From Dactylonectria macrodidyma (Eukaryota > Ascomycota > Sordariomycetes > Hypocreales > Nectriaceae), in NCBI GenBank assembly GCA_020744425.1, contig JAGMUV010000003.1, positions 62,001 through 126,000 on the forward strand: a stretch of 64,000 nt of DNA, in the 5' to 3' direction. The notes beneath the pieces were generated by a model. That model worked only from the letters and a program-made list of their open reading frames with translations, did not search any database and was not told where the DNA came from. This document shows positions 11,690 through 21,611 of the stretch, in pieces. Position 1 is the first letter of the stretch; the number at the start of each line of letters is the position of its first letter. A program made the translations under genes and the position numbers.

Positions 11690-12356
11690 AAGAATAACCT
11701 CTATAACTATAATCTAAGTAATGATAAATACAAATGTGGTAATAATGACGATCCGAAGTTTGGGTTTCTTAAAAACACAGTAGTAAAGGGCCAGTGCCGA
11801 AGGTTTGGTGCAGGCAATGGCCATATTGTAGAAATGGCTGAAGATGTAGTCGCCCTAGACGCTTGGTTAGGCCCTTTCGCGTTACTGGGATCAACGAGGC
11901 GTGTTATTCTGGCGTACCAAGAGGAGCATTTTAACGTGCTCAAGCGGGACAGCTGCAAAATGACGGCCGAGCCCATAAGGCGGCCCTTGTTGACCTTGTT
12001 AGTAGTTGTTTCCTAGCAAAACAAATAGAGAGACGACATTTACCATATACAAGACCACAGACGCATACTCTAATCGATGTGATCTAAGCCATAGGTCAGC
12101 CAACAATCTAACTGACAACTTGCACAAGAACAGAATAGAGGCCAAAATGGATTTTCAAGACGGAAAACCGAGCGCATACTGTGGCCCATATCATAAGGTA
12201 GTCGTCGAAAGCAAGACTTGTGGATCGTGTCCTGACCCAGAGCCTCAAGACGGTGCTGATGAGTTCCAGAGGGATAGGAATGGAATAAAGGACATTGAGC
12301 AAGGTCGTCTTGGACTCGGCGAGATACTCGGTGCTCGGTACTCTGGTAGATGCCAT
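11690..12356 (-). pseudogene. Truncated rhodopsin-like (fungal integral membrane protein) gene
   Basis: The relic keeps the N-terminal half of the seven-helix 'rhodopsin domain' family of fungal plasma-membrane proteins. Exon 1 (12356-12180, 59 codons) ends in LRLWVRTRSTSLAFDDYLM, the family's first-loop signature. A small piece then reads CVCGLVYG, followed by YGLGRHFAAVPLEHVKMLLL. After a 66-base GT...CTAAC...AG intron the frame continues DYIFSHFYNMAIACTKPSAL and LALYYCVFKKPKLRIVI. It stops about 15 codons later, where the sequence turns AT-rich. Helices 5-7 and the cytoplasmic tail are missing, and the join between exon 1 and the CVCGLVYG piece does not keep frame. I therefore call it a broken 5' fragment. 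Normal members are about 300-400 residues. Confidence 0.7.
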
Positions 12357-12833
12357 TTTGTACTCAGGGCCAGGGCGGCTCGAGGACCGTGGTTGTTTGA
12401 TCTTTCACAAAGACGACACGCTTCCGCATGGCCTCAACCTGAATGCCAAATTGGGAAGCAAGTTGATTTAATGTGTTTCCTGGCCGCGTTATGCGCCAGC
12501 ATTCCCCCTTGATGCAGTGCCACGGGGATCCAATTCCGGTAGTTGGTGAAGCTGAAATTAGCCTTGGTGATATTACTCAAGCCACAGTACTTTCAAGACT
12601 GGCTTCTGGTAGGTGGGCTTGCATCAATTGCAGGCATAATTTAACCAAGCTTTATACCCTGAACGAATCCCTGCATTGTCACAAATACCCTCTCGACAGA
12701 AGCATGGTGACGAGTGGGCCGTGCTACCCATGTCACACATTGTTTCACACTTCAGATGAGGTAAATAGAGCCCAGGCCAATGCTTGCCATTCCCCCTCCT
12801 TTTGATTCCTGCTTGAGCCAGTCGACCACTATT
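12357..12833. other. Intergenic region between two relics
   Basis: Only short overlapping frames without recognisable products are present (for example 12473-12805). It would have served as a shared upstream region of the rhodopsin-like relic (minus) and the carboxylesterase relic (plus). Confidence 0.4.
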
Positions 12834-14938
12834 ATGCAGGGCGCCTTCCTCAGGCTCCTAGGAGCGATAATGGTTATATGTGCTTCGGAAATAACAGTCA
12901 GATACGATGTGCACATCCGCCATTCATCCAGTATTATAAGTAGACCAGTCATCAAGCTTGGCTATGCGACCTACGAAGGTTACTATAATGATACCTACGA
13001 TCTGAATATCTGGAAGGGGTGCGTGGATTGTCATAACATCTGCAAGCCTATTAATCACAGGCCAATCGTGCTGACTTAATTCCAGGATCCGGTACGCAGC
13101 GCCTCCAGTTAGGAAACTAAGGTGGCAGGCTCCTTAAGCTATTGAATACCCCAAATCCAGCCCTCCCCCAGTCACTGCAGCTGTCGACTAGCCATTGAGA
13201 TGCCCTCAATCCGGAGCCTTTGGAACACCTGAGGTCTACGGCTTCAACTCTAACCTGGGTGATGAAGGCTGCTTGTATCTGAACGTTTACGCTGTACCTG
13301 ATGCTTCCGATCTGCCTGTTCTGGTCTGGATTCATATGTGTTCTCTCGCAAAACGTCGTCACTTCTTCCACCCTTCTGGGTACTGATTTCTTGGGCTGTA
13401 GACGGGGGAGCTTACTAGCTATTCGGTGCTACCTATGACCCAGGTGCGTAGATGAATGCTAATAACTATGGCTTTATTGTTATCGAGATGTAGTACTGGT
13501 TGGGTGCCTTCGGGTTCCTCTCCTCCAAAGCTGTTAAGAAGAAGGGCAAGCTTAATGCTGGCCTTTTAGGTTAATAGTTTGCCTTTATATAGGTGTAGAA
13601 GTATATTTCCAAGTTCGGCGGCGACCCAGACCGTGTCACGATCGTAGGAGAGTCGTCTAGTGCGGGCTCCGTCATGTACTATGCTCTTGCATACGGCGGC
13701 AAGGACTCCAAGCTCTTTACTAATATTAGTGCTTCTTCACGCCCGATGTCTTCTCTATCTATATTATCGCAGCTGATTTCAGTGTCTTCACTTAGGTCAT
13801 CGCTACTAGTCCATACACACCACCTATCTACTGCTATAACGAGACCGTTCCTAACGGCCACTATGCCGCGTTTGCTGAGCTGGCTGGATGTAGCGAGGGA
13901 TCTCCTGGTCTACAGAAACATAGAAACGTCTTCGATTGTCTTATTGCTGCTAATAGCGCCGTACTGCAAAATGCTAGCGGGACTGTATCCATGACCCGAG
14001 GCTATTTTGGAAGCTTTTCCTGGCTGCCCGTTATTGACGGTGACTTTATTTAAGGACGCCCATCTCGGCAGCTTCTCTTAGGTCGCGTTAGCGGTAAACA
14101 TCTTCTCGTGGGGTGAGTAGCTCCTGTCTAGCGTTTCCTGTGATGAAAGTCTTGCAGTTTCTCACAGCTTCTTTAATAGAACAACGGAAACGAGGGCGTG
14201 CCCCTGACGAATCCAGCCGTCGAGACACAAGCCCAGTACGACGATTTCGTCACCAACACTTTCCCACTATTCAGCAACGCCGATACTGCCCTTCTTTATG
14301 AAATTTACTAGGTTAACCAGGCACAGCCCGGCGACGACGACCCTCGCTTTGATACTCTCGGTGATCGAGGCCCTACCGCTCTGAACCAATCCAGCTACGC
14401 CACTGGTATCCAGCAAGCCGTGTTCAACATCGCTGGCGAGTTAACATTTGACTGTCTAGCCCAGTGGTTTGTCAAGGCTTACACCACTAGTTCTCGTAAA
14501 GTCTAGAAATACTAGTACTCGGTTACGCCATCCCACCACGGAGCTGACCTATCCGCCTACTTCGCCATTAGAGCAGAGGTCCCAAACTCCGACATTTAAC
14601 ATGCCTTCCAGAAGATTTAGAGGAACTTCGTTATAAATAACAGCCCTATCATTTCTATCGCAGATACTACCGCAGGCTACAAAAATGCAACCGTTCCGAA
14701 GCGAGGAGCCAAGATTCACTAGCCGGAATACTCATTAATAAATGCCCAGCATATGGATCTGAATACTACTAGCAGCGTGGTCACTCTCGTCCCTATTACC
14801 GACGAGTTAAGCTTTTACGTTCGGTCTAGCGCGGGGATCGTAAACAACTTCCGTCTGGCTAATAGCTGGACCTGGGAAGGGGGCCGTGGGGCACGATGTG
14901 CTTTCTGGTGTGCGGTCTCAGCCAAGGTCCCGTACTAG
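12834..14938 (+). pseudogene. Type-B carboxylesterase/lipase, inactivated by stops and frameshifts
   Basis: A secreted alpha/beta-hydrolase gene in ruins. Exon 1 (12834-13018) starts with a signal-peptide-like MQGAFLRLLGAIMVICAS and ends LNIWKG. A 67-base intron (13019-13085) leads to IRYAAPPVRKLRWQAP and then an in-frame TAA. Family landmarks follow in order: GCLYLNVYAVPDASDLPVLV at 13270-13325, a WLGAFGFLSSK-type segment near 13500, the nucleophile motif VGESSSAGSV near 13645-13675, and the terminal NSWTWEGGRGARC with a typical KVPY ending. In-frame TAG or TAA codons replace glutamine-type positions (such as TAATAG before FA at about 13571, and V-TAG-KYI), and the frame shifts several times. 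Many stops fit C-to-T change at CA, as in repeat-induced mutation, but not all do. It cannot make a functional enzyme as read. Confidence 0.85.
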
Positions 14939-16014
14939 TAATCCCCGAAGCTGCTTGCTGTTGTCCCCGACCTTAATTACTCCAGAAGCTTTGCTTTTTA
15001 GAGCTTTGAATAACCTTATGTCAACACATTTATTCATCTTTCTACTACTTCATCATTGTTACTCTACTTATGCAAATCCATGCGTCTCAGCGCTATTGAC
15101 ATTTAGCCATACACAAGTTGGTCGGACAAGTCAGAACTTAGCTTTTCTTGAATGTTTGTACTAATAGAGTATATCATAGAACTAAAACTCGCCTGTTTGC
15201 GGAACAACATATGTAGCCTAAGACAACATCTCCTCCTGATACATGCTGGCCGGCCTAAACCAGCCATCCTGGCTTCTAAACCGGCTTGCTGGTTAGCTGT
15301 CGCCCGGCCTCTGCCAGGTTTACCAGGGTCAATGCACCTATCCTAGAACGAGAGTCTTCCTATCACACTAGCCTGCGGATGACTTGTTCGAAAATGGCCC
15401 TACCTGCGCTTCCACGGGGCTAATGCTAGACTAAGGCGCGTGACAGGCTACAGATCCAACTAAACTAAAATGTCTTTCGCCCGGGGCAGGAGAGCCTAGG
15501 TTCGTCAGTTGGTCGCTAGTACCGGGGTGGAAACCAGTTGCGGGCTCAGCTTGAGTCTAGGTTCTCCGCTGGCGTGTGAATCCAGGAAGCGATGCTGTTT
15601 AGGGGACGGGACGCCATCCACAGTCGACCTGGGCCAGTTTCGGGTGCAGATGCGCCGTTGCCGCGTGTACTTGTAAGAGTAGACCTGCAGTGACAAGTAC
15701 TGTCACGGGCGGGCTCCTCAACTTCGTGACGGCCCTACCCTAGACTTTCCCCCAGTCCCCACGGTCCCCACGTTCTAGTCTCCACGGCATGAATCTGGGG
15801 ATTGGTGATCTTACATATCTGCTAGAGATCAAAAGGGGTATTAATTGCTCATTCGATGCTCGTTTCGCTAGAACTAGACGTCAGTAATACTTGCCAAAAC
15901 GGCAACCCTCATTTCTTACGCACTATTGCTCCAATGGCTTACAGAGTATACTCCTAGTGACGCTAGAGGCACGAGTGATTAGATGGTTGTCTAATTTAAC
16001 TCAAGCTGAAGAAC
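14939..16014. other. No gene seen; GC-richer decayed sequence
   Basis: Short frames only. Around 15240-15330 several short inverted CCAGC/GCTGG words occur (for instance AGCCATCCTGGCT), without a clean stem-loop or element boundary. The stretch 15400-15760 is more GC-rich than its surroundings and may derive from a gene, but no product is recognised. Confidence 0.35.
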
Positions 16015-17760
16015 TCATGCTAGATCATTCCCCTCTCCGTTCACCAATCCGTGGATATGCGCCTCTCCAACCCGCGTTTTGGCCCCACGGCTTCTTCCTT
16101 GAGTATCAGAATTGTCTCGAATAATAAACGGAGTCTTGTCTCCGAGGAAGATGGCCACCGAGTCGCCCCATCGGGTCCCATGAACCCGTTCCGCGTGATG
16201 CGGAATCTCCGGTTCATTGTAGTTCGCGTGCATGCGTCGTCAAAGTCCATAATGGACTTGCAAGTTTCTTCCACCATGGGAGTCGGAATGCCGTTAGCAT
16301 TAGGCAGGTCTGCTATGTACTGACCATAAAAAACGCAACATCTTGTTAATGCTAATGGGTTCAGGTGGATGTCTATCAGAGTATATTGAGCCACAAGAGT
16401 CTGGCAAAGTGTCTGGTGTAGTTCCTCATTCTTAGGATACCCGGCAACCAGCCTGAATGTAGTATCCTCGCGATCTTTCAGCTTTACTACCATGCGTCTG
16501 GCTTCAAGAAGCCAAGCGCAAAACTCGACGTGATGCTAATGAATGACTGCACCCGCGGCGCCCGTTAGTGGCATTCTCATGGACCCGACCACCTAAATAA
16601 CATCTACAAGTAACCTTTTGAGACGCAAAGCTTGGTTTGTTGGACCGGGCCTGGCACCGGAAGCGTGTACGCCTCTAGCTCGATATCCGCTTAGTCGGTG
16701 CACTGTATGAAAGCTGTTGTCTTCCGAGAAACACTTCCAATGCATGTCCCAAGCGGGAATTGATTGGCTTGTGTTGGGAAAGTCGATACCGGCTCGGCGC
16801 AGAATAAGTAACGACTGATCTCGCAAGAGGACATGTCACACTGTCTTGGTGAAGACATCTTCAACCGTGACGTCCTAGCTGTAGTCGGGGTCGAGCATCG
16901 GGTTATGCGTATCAGTAACCAACCCCAGCAGAGCGAAGACTTTGTCTCTTCTGTTCGTTGTGCCAACGTGATGAAGGGTAATCGGCGTTCCCTGAGAGTT
17001 TCCTCGAACTTTGTTTTTCTTAATGTCGTGAGCATTATGGATTTCGGCAATTCATCGTACTCCAATCGGATAACGAAGTTGTGCATCAGAGAGCTCATGG
17101 TCGCACATCCAAGCTGATCAAATAAGAGACCTGCAACGGTGGTAGTGCACTGCCACTCGGCGGCACGATCCCCTAAATGTAGACGGGGTCCCTCCCATTA
17201 CTACTTCCTGTATGACCCATGCCTGGGTAACCTATGGCCGATCAAACAGGTTGCTGAGCGCTGTTCAAGTTTAGTCGTGAAAGATCTATGTGCAACATCT
17301 CGAGCGGGTTCTGTATTCAACTTTTGCTTACCATTCTGATATAGGGCACCGAATGCGGATCCTAGTGACTCTAAAAATTCCATCGCAAGGTTGCTATCGA
17401 CGGTTGCTGAGCCGAGAGATATTGTGATTTACCCAGCAAGCTGATATATCTTCCGCATCACAAGAACCTGAAGGCCTTTTTCTTGATTGTTCAACTGGTT
17501 GATGCGAACAGCGTCAATTCATAGAGTAGTCTGTTTGCCGACATCGAGTAGCGTGCCCAGGAAGCTTAGGACAGAAGGTTGAACGTTGAGAACACCACCG
17601 TCACAGCTGGACAGACAAGCTGCGGTGTGCCTTGACCCTAGGTGCATGAAATTGCTAAGTATGGTGTTATGTTGGCATCTGGCATCCGAGGGGACGTGAA
17701 CAACAAGCTTGAACGTAAAGTCTATCCCGTGACCTCTGCGACTGACCCTCAAAATTCCGA
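16015..17760 (-). pseudogene. HET-domain (heterokaryon incompatibility) gene, degenerate
   Basis: On the minus strand a HET-domain protein can be read across several frames. From the N-terminal side: CDGGVLNVQPSVLSFL (about 17555-17610), then IDAVRINQLNNQEKGLQVL (about 17450-17518; the family normally has WIDAVCINQ, here Cys is Arg). Then LAMEFLESLGSAFGALYQN, RRDKVFALLGLV followed by TDTHNPMLDPDYS and a TAG (about 16880-16950), LLRDQSLLILRRAG, and ADLPNANGIPTPMVEETCK. The C-terminal segment is RRFRITRNGF, which shifts frame into RWGDSVAIFLGDKTPFIIR and ends AHIHGLVNGEG. Stops after DPDYS and after YQLAG and at least two frameshifts break it. Such genes normally act in non-self recognition and programmed cell death on hyphal fusion. 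This copy is dead unless assembly errors are involved. Confidence 0.82.
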
Positions 17761-18855
17761 TATGCTGAGCTGCCAGTCATTGACACTCGTGATTCGTTGT
17801 GTCCCCGTTCACTAAGACGAAGACAGGTTCGCAGTCTGCTCGACAAGTCAAGACTGAAGCATTCTGCTAAGCCCATCTCTTTTTGATTTCCAATAAGACC
17901 GCGTTTGCAACGCTTGATGGAGGCAGAGGTTTCCGAGCTAGCACCAAAGCAACCGCGACGACAGAAAAAAAGTGTAGGGCGTGACGGAGAATCATCTTGA
18001 TCTGATTGGCAGTTGATTTAGCGTTTCCTCGATGCAGTACCTATGGGGTGAGGAGTCCCGAATGGATTGGGGCCAAGCCGGCTCTTGAATGTCACATCCC
18101 CCGAAGTCAATATGTCTCTCACCACCTCATCGTGCGCGTCACCGTCGGGTAGTTGCATGAGTGATCGATTCAACTAGTCAATGGCTGCCCTTTCTGGTGG
18201 CGGTGCGAAAAGCTACCTTCGGTTGAAACTGTGTGATTGTGGAATGATCCAACCTCATGTGCAAAGGTCATTCGATGGAGGCGGCCTCAGATCACTTGAG
18301 CAGGATATCAAGCCCGCGAAGCGCCGACGAGCCCTCTGGTGCCGCAACAAATACCTCTTTGCCCCCATGTTTAGCTATGCTGAATCAATCCCCGCGACAT
18401 ATTCAATCTGCGTAGTCGCTGCGTCAAATCCATCTTATCTTCACATCACTAAACAATTCAAATCTCGCGGTGATGTCATCGAGGCATATGCAAGGATCGA
18501 AGCGACTACGATCAACGCAAAGGCCACAGCTACCTATCCCACAAGGCCAGCCTTTTGCATACCTATTTCGTCTTCGTGGCCAACTTTGAAACTCTGACTA
18601 CAGAAGTTTAGTCACAAGGTAACTGTGCAGTCTCATGCCACTGCGCGGAAAGCACCTGCCTGGAACATAGCAGTCATGTCTCTAAGACCAAGGCCTACTT
18701 TGAATCTCTCGACACTGGGACCGTGGTAAGTATTGCACTATTTATGTGGCCATATCAAGATCAGAACGTATCAGCGGCAATCTTATATATAAGGATGAGA
18801 CAAACTAGTTTCTCCGGATCTGTATTTATCTATTGATATTATAGTTCCGGAGCCC
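17761..18855. other. Intergenic or relic region right of the HET pseudogene
   Basis: The first part may hold the decayed 5' end of the HET gene. A plus frame at 18181-18597 (138 codons) begins MAALSGGGAK and contains SFDGGGLRSLEQ, faintly like the glycine-rich loop of patatin phospholipases. The nucleophile motif and the rest of that fold are not seen, so no gene is called. The last 100 bases are the 3' region of the pectate lyase. Confidence 0.35.
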
Positions 18856-20107
18856 TTAGAAAGACAGTGTCTGGCCAGCCTCCTTAGTAACAGCAGCCTT
18901 AACATTGGCCGAGCCTAAAAGACTAAACTGATAAGGAATTTGACTCGCAGTCAGCGTGCCGACGGGAGCCGTGTTCTGGCTCTCACCACCAAGAATGACA
19001 TCTTCAGCAACGACGTAACTATAGCAATACGGTCAGCGTCGTCTTGAAACTTGATCACGGAGAAAGCATACCCAACTTCGGAGCTGGACTCGGTGAAGAT
19101 GGCCTTTTTGCCCACGTTCTCAAACACGGAGCTCTGGATTAGCGCCTGGGCGTTCATGCGCGAGTTTAAGCCCGTGTCCATGGTATTGTAGTATTGGCTA
19201 AGGTCGGTGTATTAGATGAGTTTGTTCGCTAGGAGATGGCAGCTTACTTGATGATGTGGGCGGTTCCGAAGCGGAGCAGCGGACCGCGGCTGCGGACGTT
19301 GTAGAAGTAGTTATTTGCGTATGTAACGTGCAGAGTGCCGGTATCTTCTGCCGCATTCTTATCCGAGTGTCCGACCAATGTGCCCTTAGACTGCGCAATA
19401 CCATTAGCAAGTGAGTCAACTCCCTCAACAGAGTAGGTTATACTTGCGTGGTCGTGGAAGTAGGTATTGGAGATGGTAACAAAGTCGGCAGCATGCGACA
19501 AGTCAACAAGCCCATCGTAAAAGTCCTTGTCGACATCACGGTCGCCAGATATATCACAGTGGTCTACCCACACGTTCTTGGATAGCTGGATGGTGACGCC
19601 ATCGCCGTAGTCGGCCTCGACCTTGCTAATCTTCATGTTGCGGACGATGACATTGGACTGCCCGAGGATGGTCAGACCAATACCCGTCAAAGCTGGAGGC
19701 CATGGTCAGGAGTGAAATGGAAAGAAGTGGGCGAGGGAGAGCTAGCTTACAGCTTCCGGTCTTGCCAATGATGGTCTTGTCAGAGCCGACCTGCACCTTG
19801 GCAGCGCCAGAGATAGCGCCCTGGACAAGAATAATAGCCGGGCCATCGGCGATGGCTGCCGCAGAGAGCTGGGCGAGGGTCGTGACGGTGGTAGTAGTGC
19901 CTTTTGCGCCACCAGTCGTTCTGGCTAGCTATCAGCCACACTTGTTCAATGCTTTGCTGGTATGACTTGGACGTACCCGCCGTTCTGAGTACAATAACCG
20001 ACTGTACACGCATCTGTCGCCGAAGCTCTTTTCACAAGAGGCTGGGCCGGCGAGGCAAAGACGCCAGGGGCTAACAATGCCAACGCAGTCAGGCCGATGA
20101 ACTTCAT
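18856..20107 (-). CDS. Secreted pectate lyase, polysaccharide lyase family 1
   Basis: Extracellular enzyme that cleaves de-esterified pectin (polygalacturonate) by calcium-dependent beta-elimination. Five exons (20107-19977, 19920-19751, 19692-19248, 19197-19072, 19018-18856) give 344 residues. Residues 1-18 are a signal peptide (MKFIGLTALALLAPGVFA), followed by a Lys-Arg site. PL1 landmarks: WVDHCDISGD at 142-151, a SHAADFVTISNTYFHDH stretch at 166-182, and RSRGPLLRFG at 234-243, where R236 is the likely catalytic arginine of R-x-P-x-x-R. One oddity: between HDH (180-182) and GTLVGHSD (204-211) there are about 18 extra residues. Their DNA (19445-19393) looks like a 53-base intron with GTATAA, GCTAAT and GCGCAG, yet removing it would break the frame. 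A TATA element and a CreA-like site lie about 95-110 bases upstream of the start. It neighbours a rhamnosidase and a sugar transporter. Confidence 0.93.
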
Positions 20108-20201
20108 GTTAGACGATGGAACGGGAGCTTTCAGGTAAGACTCGAATACAGGTAATCCACTGCTTGTAGAGAGCTGAAAACGAATTAAGCTATTGAGGAA
20201 A

Positions 20202-20214
20202 CCCCGGATTTATA
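20202..20214 (-). promoter_or_regulatory. Putative core promoter of the pectate lyase: CreA-like site next to a TATA box
   Basis: Read on the minus strand, TATAAAT (20214-20208) is followed directly by CCGGGG (20207-20202), which matches the CreA consensus SYGGRG. The pair lies about 95-107 bases before the start codon, a normal distance in filamentous fungi. Carbon-catabolite repression of pectinases is well known; here it is inferred from the site alone. Confidence 0.45.
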
Positions 20215-20454
20215 GATAATGATCGACAACAAACATTATGCTTGTTTACCCCGTGGCATGTTGGAATGGCCTGGCACGTCACATCAAGGATTGCCGCCTA
20301 TCACACTTCGTTTGCTCGTCGCAGAAAGGGGAAGATGTGAAACTCCGTGTAAGTTGGGGTGGCTAACGGACGGAGAAAATCTCCATTGGAGGAAACTGGT
20401 GTCAGCTTGGGTTGACGCATCTTGCAGCGGCTTGCTTGGCTCCGGGGCTGATTT

Positions 20455-20483
20455 GGGGATTGGGGAATTTTGGGATTTGGGGG
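20455..20483 (+). other. Putative G-quadruplex tract upstream of the pectate lyase
   Basis: Four plus-strand G runs (20455-20458, 20462-20465, 20472-20474, 20479-20483) are separated by loops of 3, 6 and 4 bases. This satisfies the usual G3+N1-7 rule. It lies about 350-375 bases upstream of the pectate lyase start. Any regulatory role is speculative. Confidence 0.4.
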
Positions 20484-20718
20484 ATTTTGTCCAAAAAATG
20501 TCCATCATCAGGCACAACCTGTCCTTCTACATATCCCTAAGCCGCCTTTAGAATAAACTACAGGGTATGGCGGGGGGGTTGGTTATTTAATTCGCAGCAC
20601 AGTACTGGCATTGGCTAGGGAAGATATAGAACAACGGTCAAATAGAGTGCATCGATAGTTTCTCCTCCTCTAGGTTAACATGCAAAGCAATGTCGATGCG
20701 TAAGATTGCCAGGCGGCC

Positions 20719-20885
20719 TCACACCAAAAGCGAGTTGACATATTTATCGAGCTGGTACACCTTTTGTTCGCTATCATCATGTAGCCGCTCTTATCCTTGG
20801 AATTTAGCCCATTCGCAGTCTCCCACACATCCGAAATGCCATGAGCATCCGAGTCAACCAGCGCATTCCGAGCCGCTACAATCAT
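20719..20885 (-). pseudogene. 3' fragment of a second pectate-lyase-type gene
   Basis: A 55-codon scrap reads LVDSDAHGISDVWETANGLN and then SKDKSGY. After a one-base shift at an A run it continues QLDKYVNSLLV with a TGA at 20721-20719. The DSD-x-DG-x-x-DxWE-x-x-x-GLN pattern followed by a (D/E)xYVNSL ending is the C-terminal tail of longer pectate-lyase-like proteins. No upstream catalytic part is found in the adjacent DNA, so only the tail survives. It sits between an intact PL1 gene and a rhamnosidase, suggesting that the locus once held another pectinolytic gene. Confidence 0.6.
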
Positions 20886-21611
20886 CAGTCTTCACTTATT
20901 CAGGGACCAGAGTTGGTGACCTTACGCGCGAGGTTGGTCACCTCGTAGATCCATAGAAGAAGGAGCTCGTCATTTGAAACGAGCCCTCAGTATGACTGGG
21001 GCTTGCCCGTTTCAATGTCAATGCCAATGTCTACCTCGTATGGATCATGCAACTTTTTTAGGGGATCAACAAGGCTCGTTTGGTCTTCGTCGCAAATGCG
21101 GACCGATTGGTGGAATGGCAGGACGGGGGTCCAACACCAAAACCCCCGGGTTTCCCGTTAAATGCGGGTCAAGCTGTTTTCTGGTGCAGGTTGCTGCATG
21201 GGCCGTCATAAACTAGCTAGGGTCTAAAAGCGTGCCCTTAGCGCCAGAGTGCAGCCCATTTCTCATCCAATGCCATTCGTTCAAAGCCGGGCTCAAAGCC
21301 GGGGGGATGGAAGCTCAGGACCACCATCCAGCCCTTGGTGCAGATAATTATGAGGTTCCACAGACTGTGGAGTTTTTGGCCCATCGACGCCATCTTGCAG
21401 ACTAGACATCAGGAAATATCTCATAAGGTGTGGAAATAGAACCTGACATGAGTGTCGCCCCATGCAGCGGACCAATTTGGCCCGAGGGCGAACAAGGGAC
21501 ATGATCTTTGATCTGGAATATGAGTCCAGTCACTGCCACCACCACCAACCCTTGGTCTACGGACAACCACTGCACTTTCGCAACAAGCGCGCAGCTACCA
21601 AAAAATTCACC
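20886..21611. other. Upstream region of the rhamnosidase gene
   Basis: No other gene is seen. The rhamnosidase frame is already open from 21462, with in-frame ATGs at 21462 and 21501, so part of this stretch could be coding if an earlier start is used. A CTGGGG (CreA-like) word occurs near 20997. No convincing TATA box is found. Confidence 0.4.

Noticed and set aside
15240..15330. Possible inverted-repeat element (CCAGC/GCTGG words)
   Set aside because: Short scattered palindromic words with no defined ends or target duplication.
18181..18597. Possible patatin-like phospholipase (SFDGGGLRSLEQ)
   Set aside because: Only a glycine-rich patch matches; no GxSxG motif, no DGG/A dyad and no consistent neighbouring exons.
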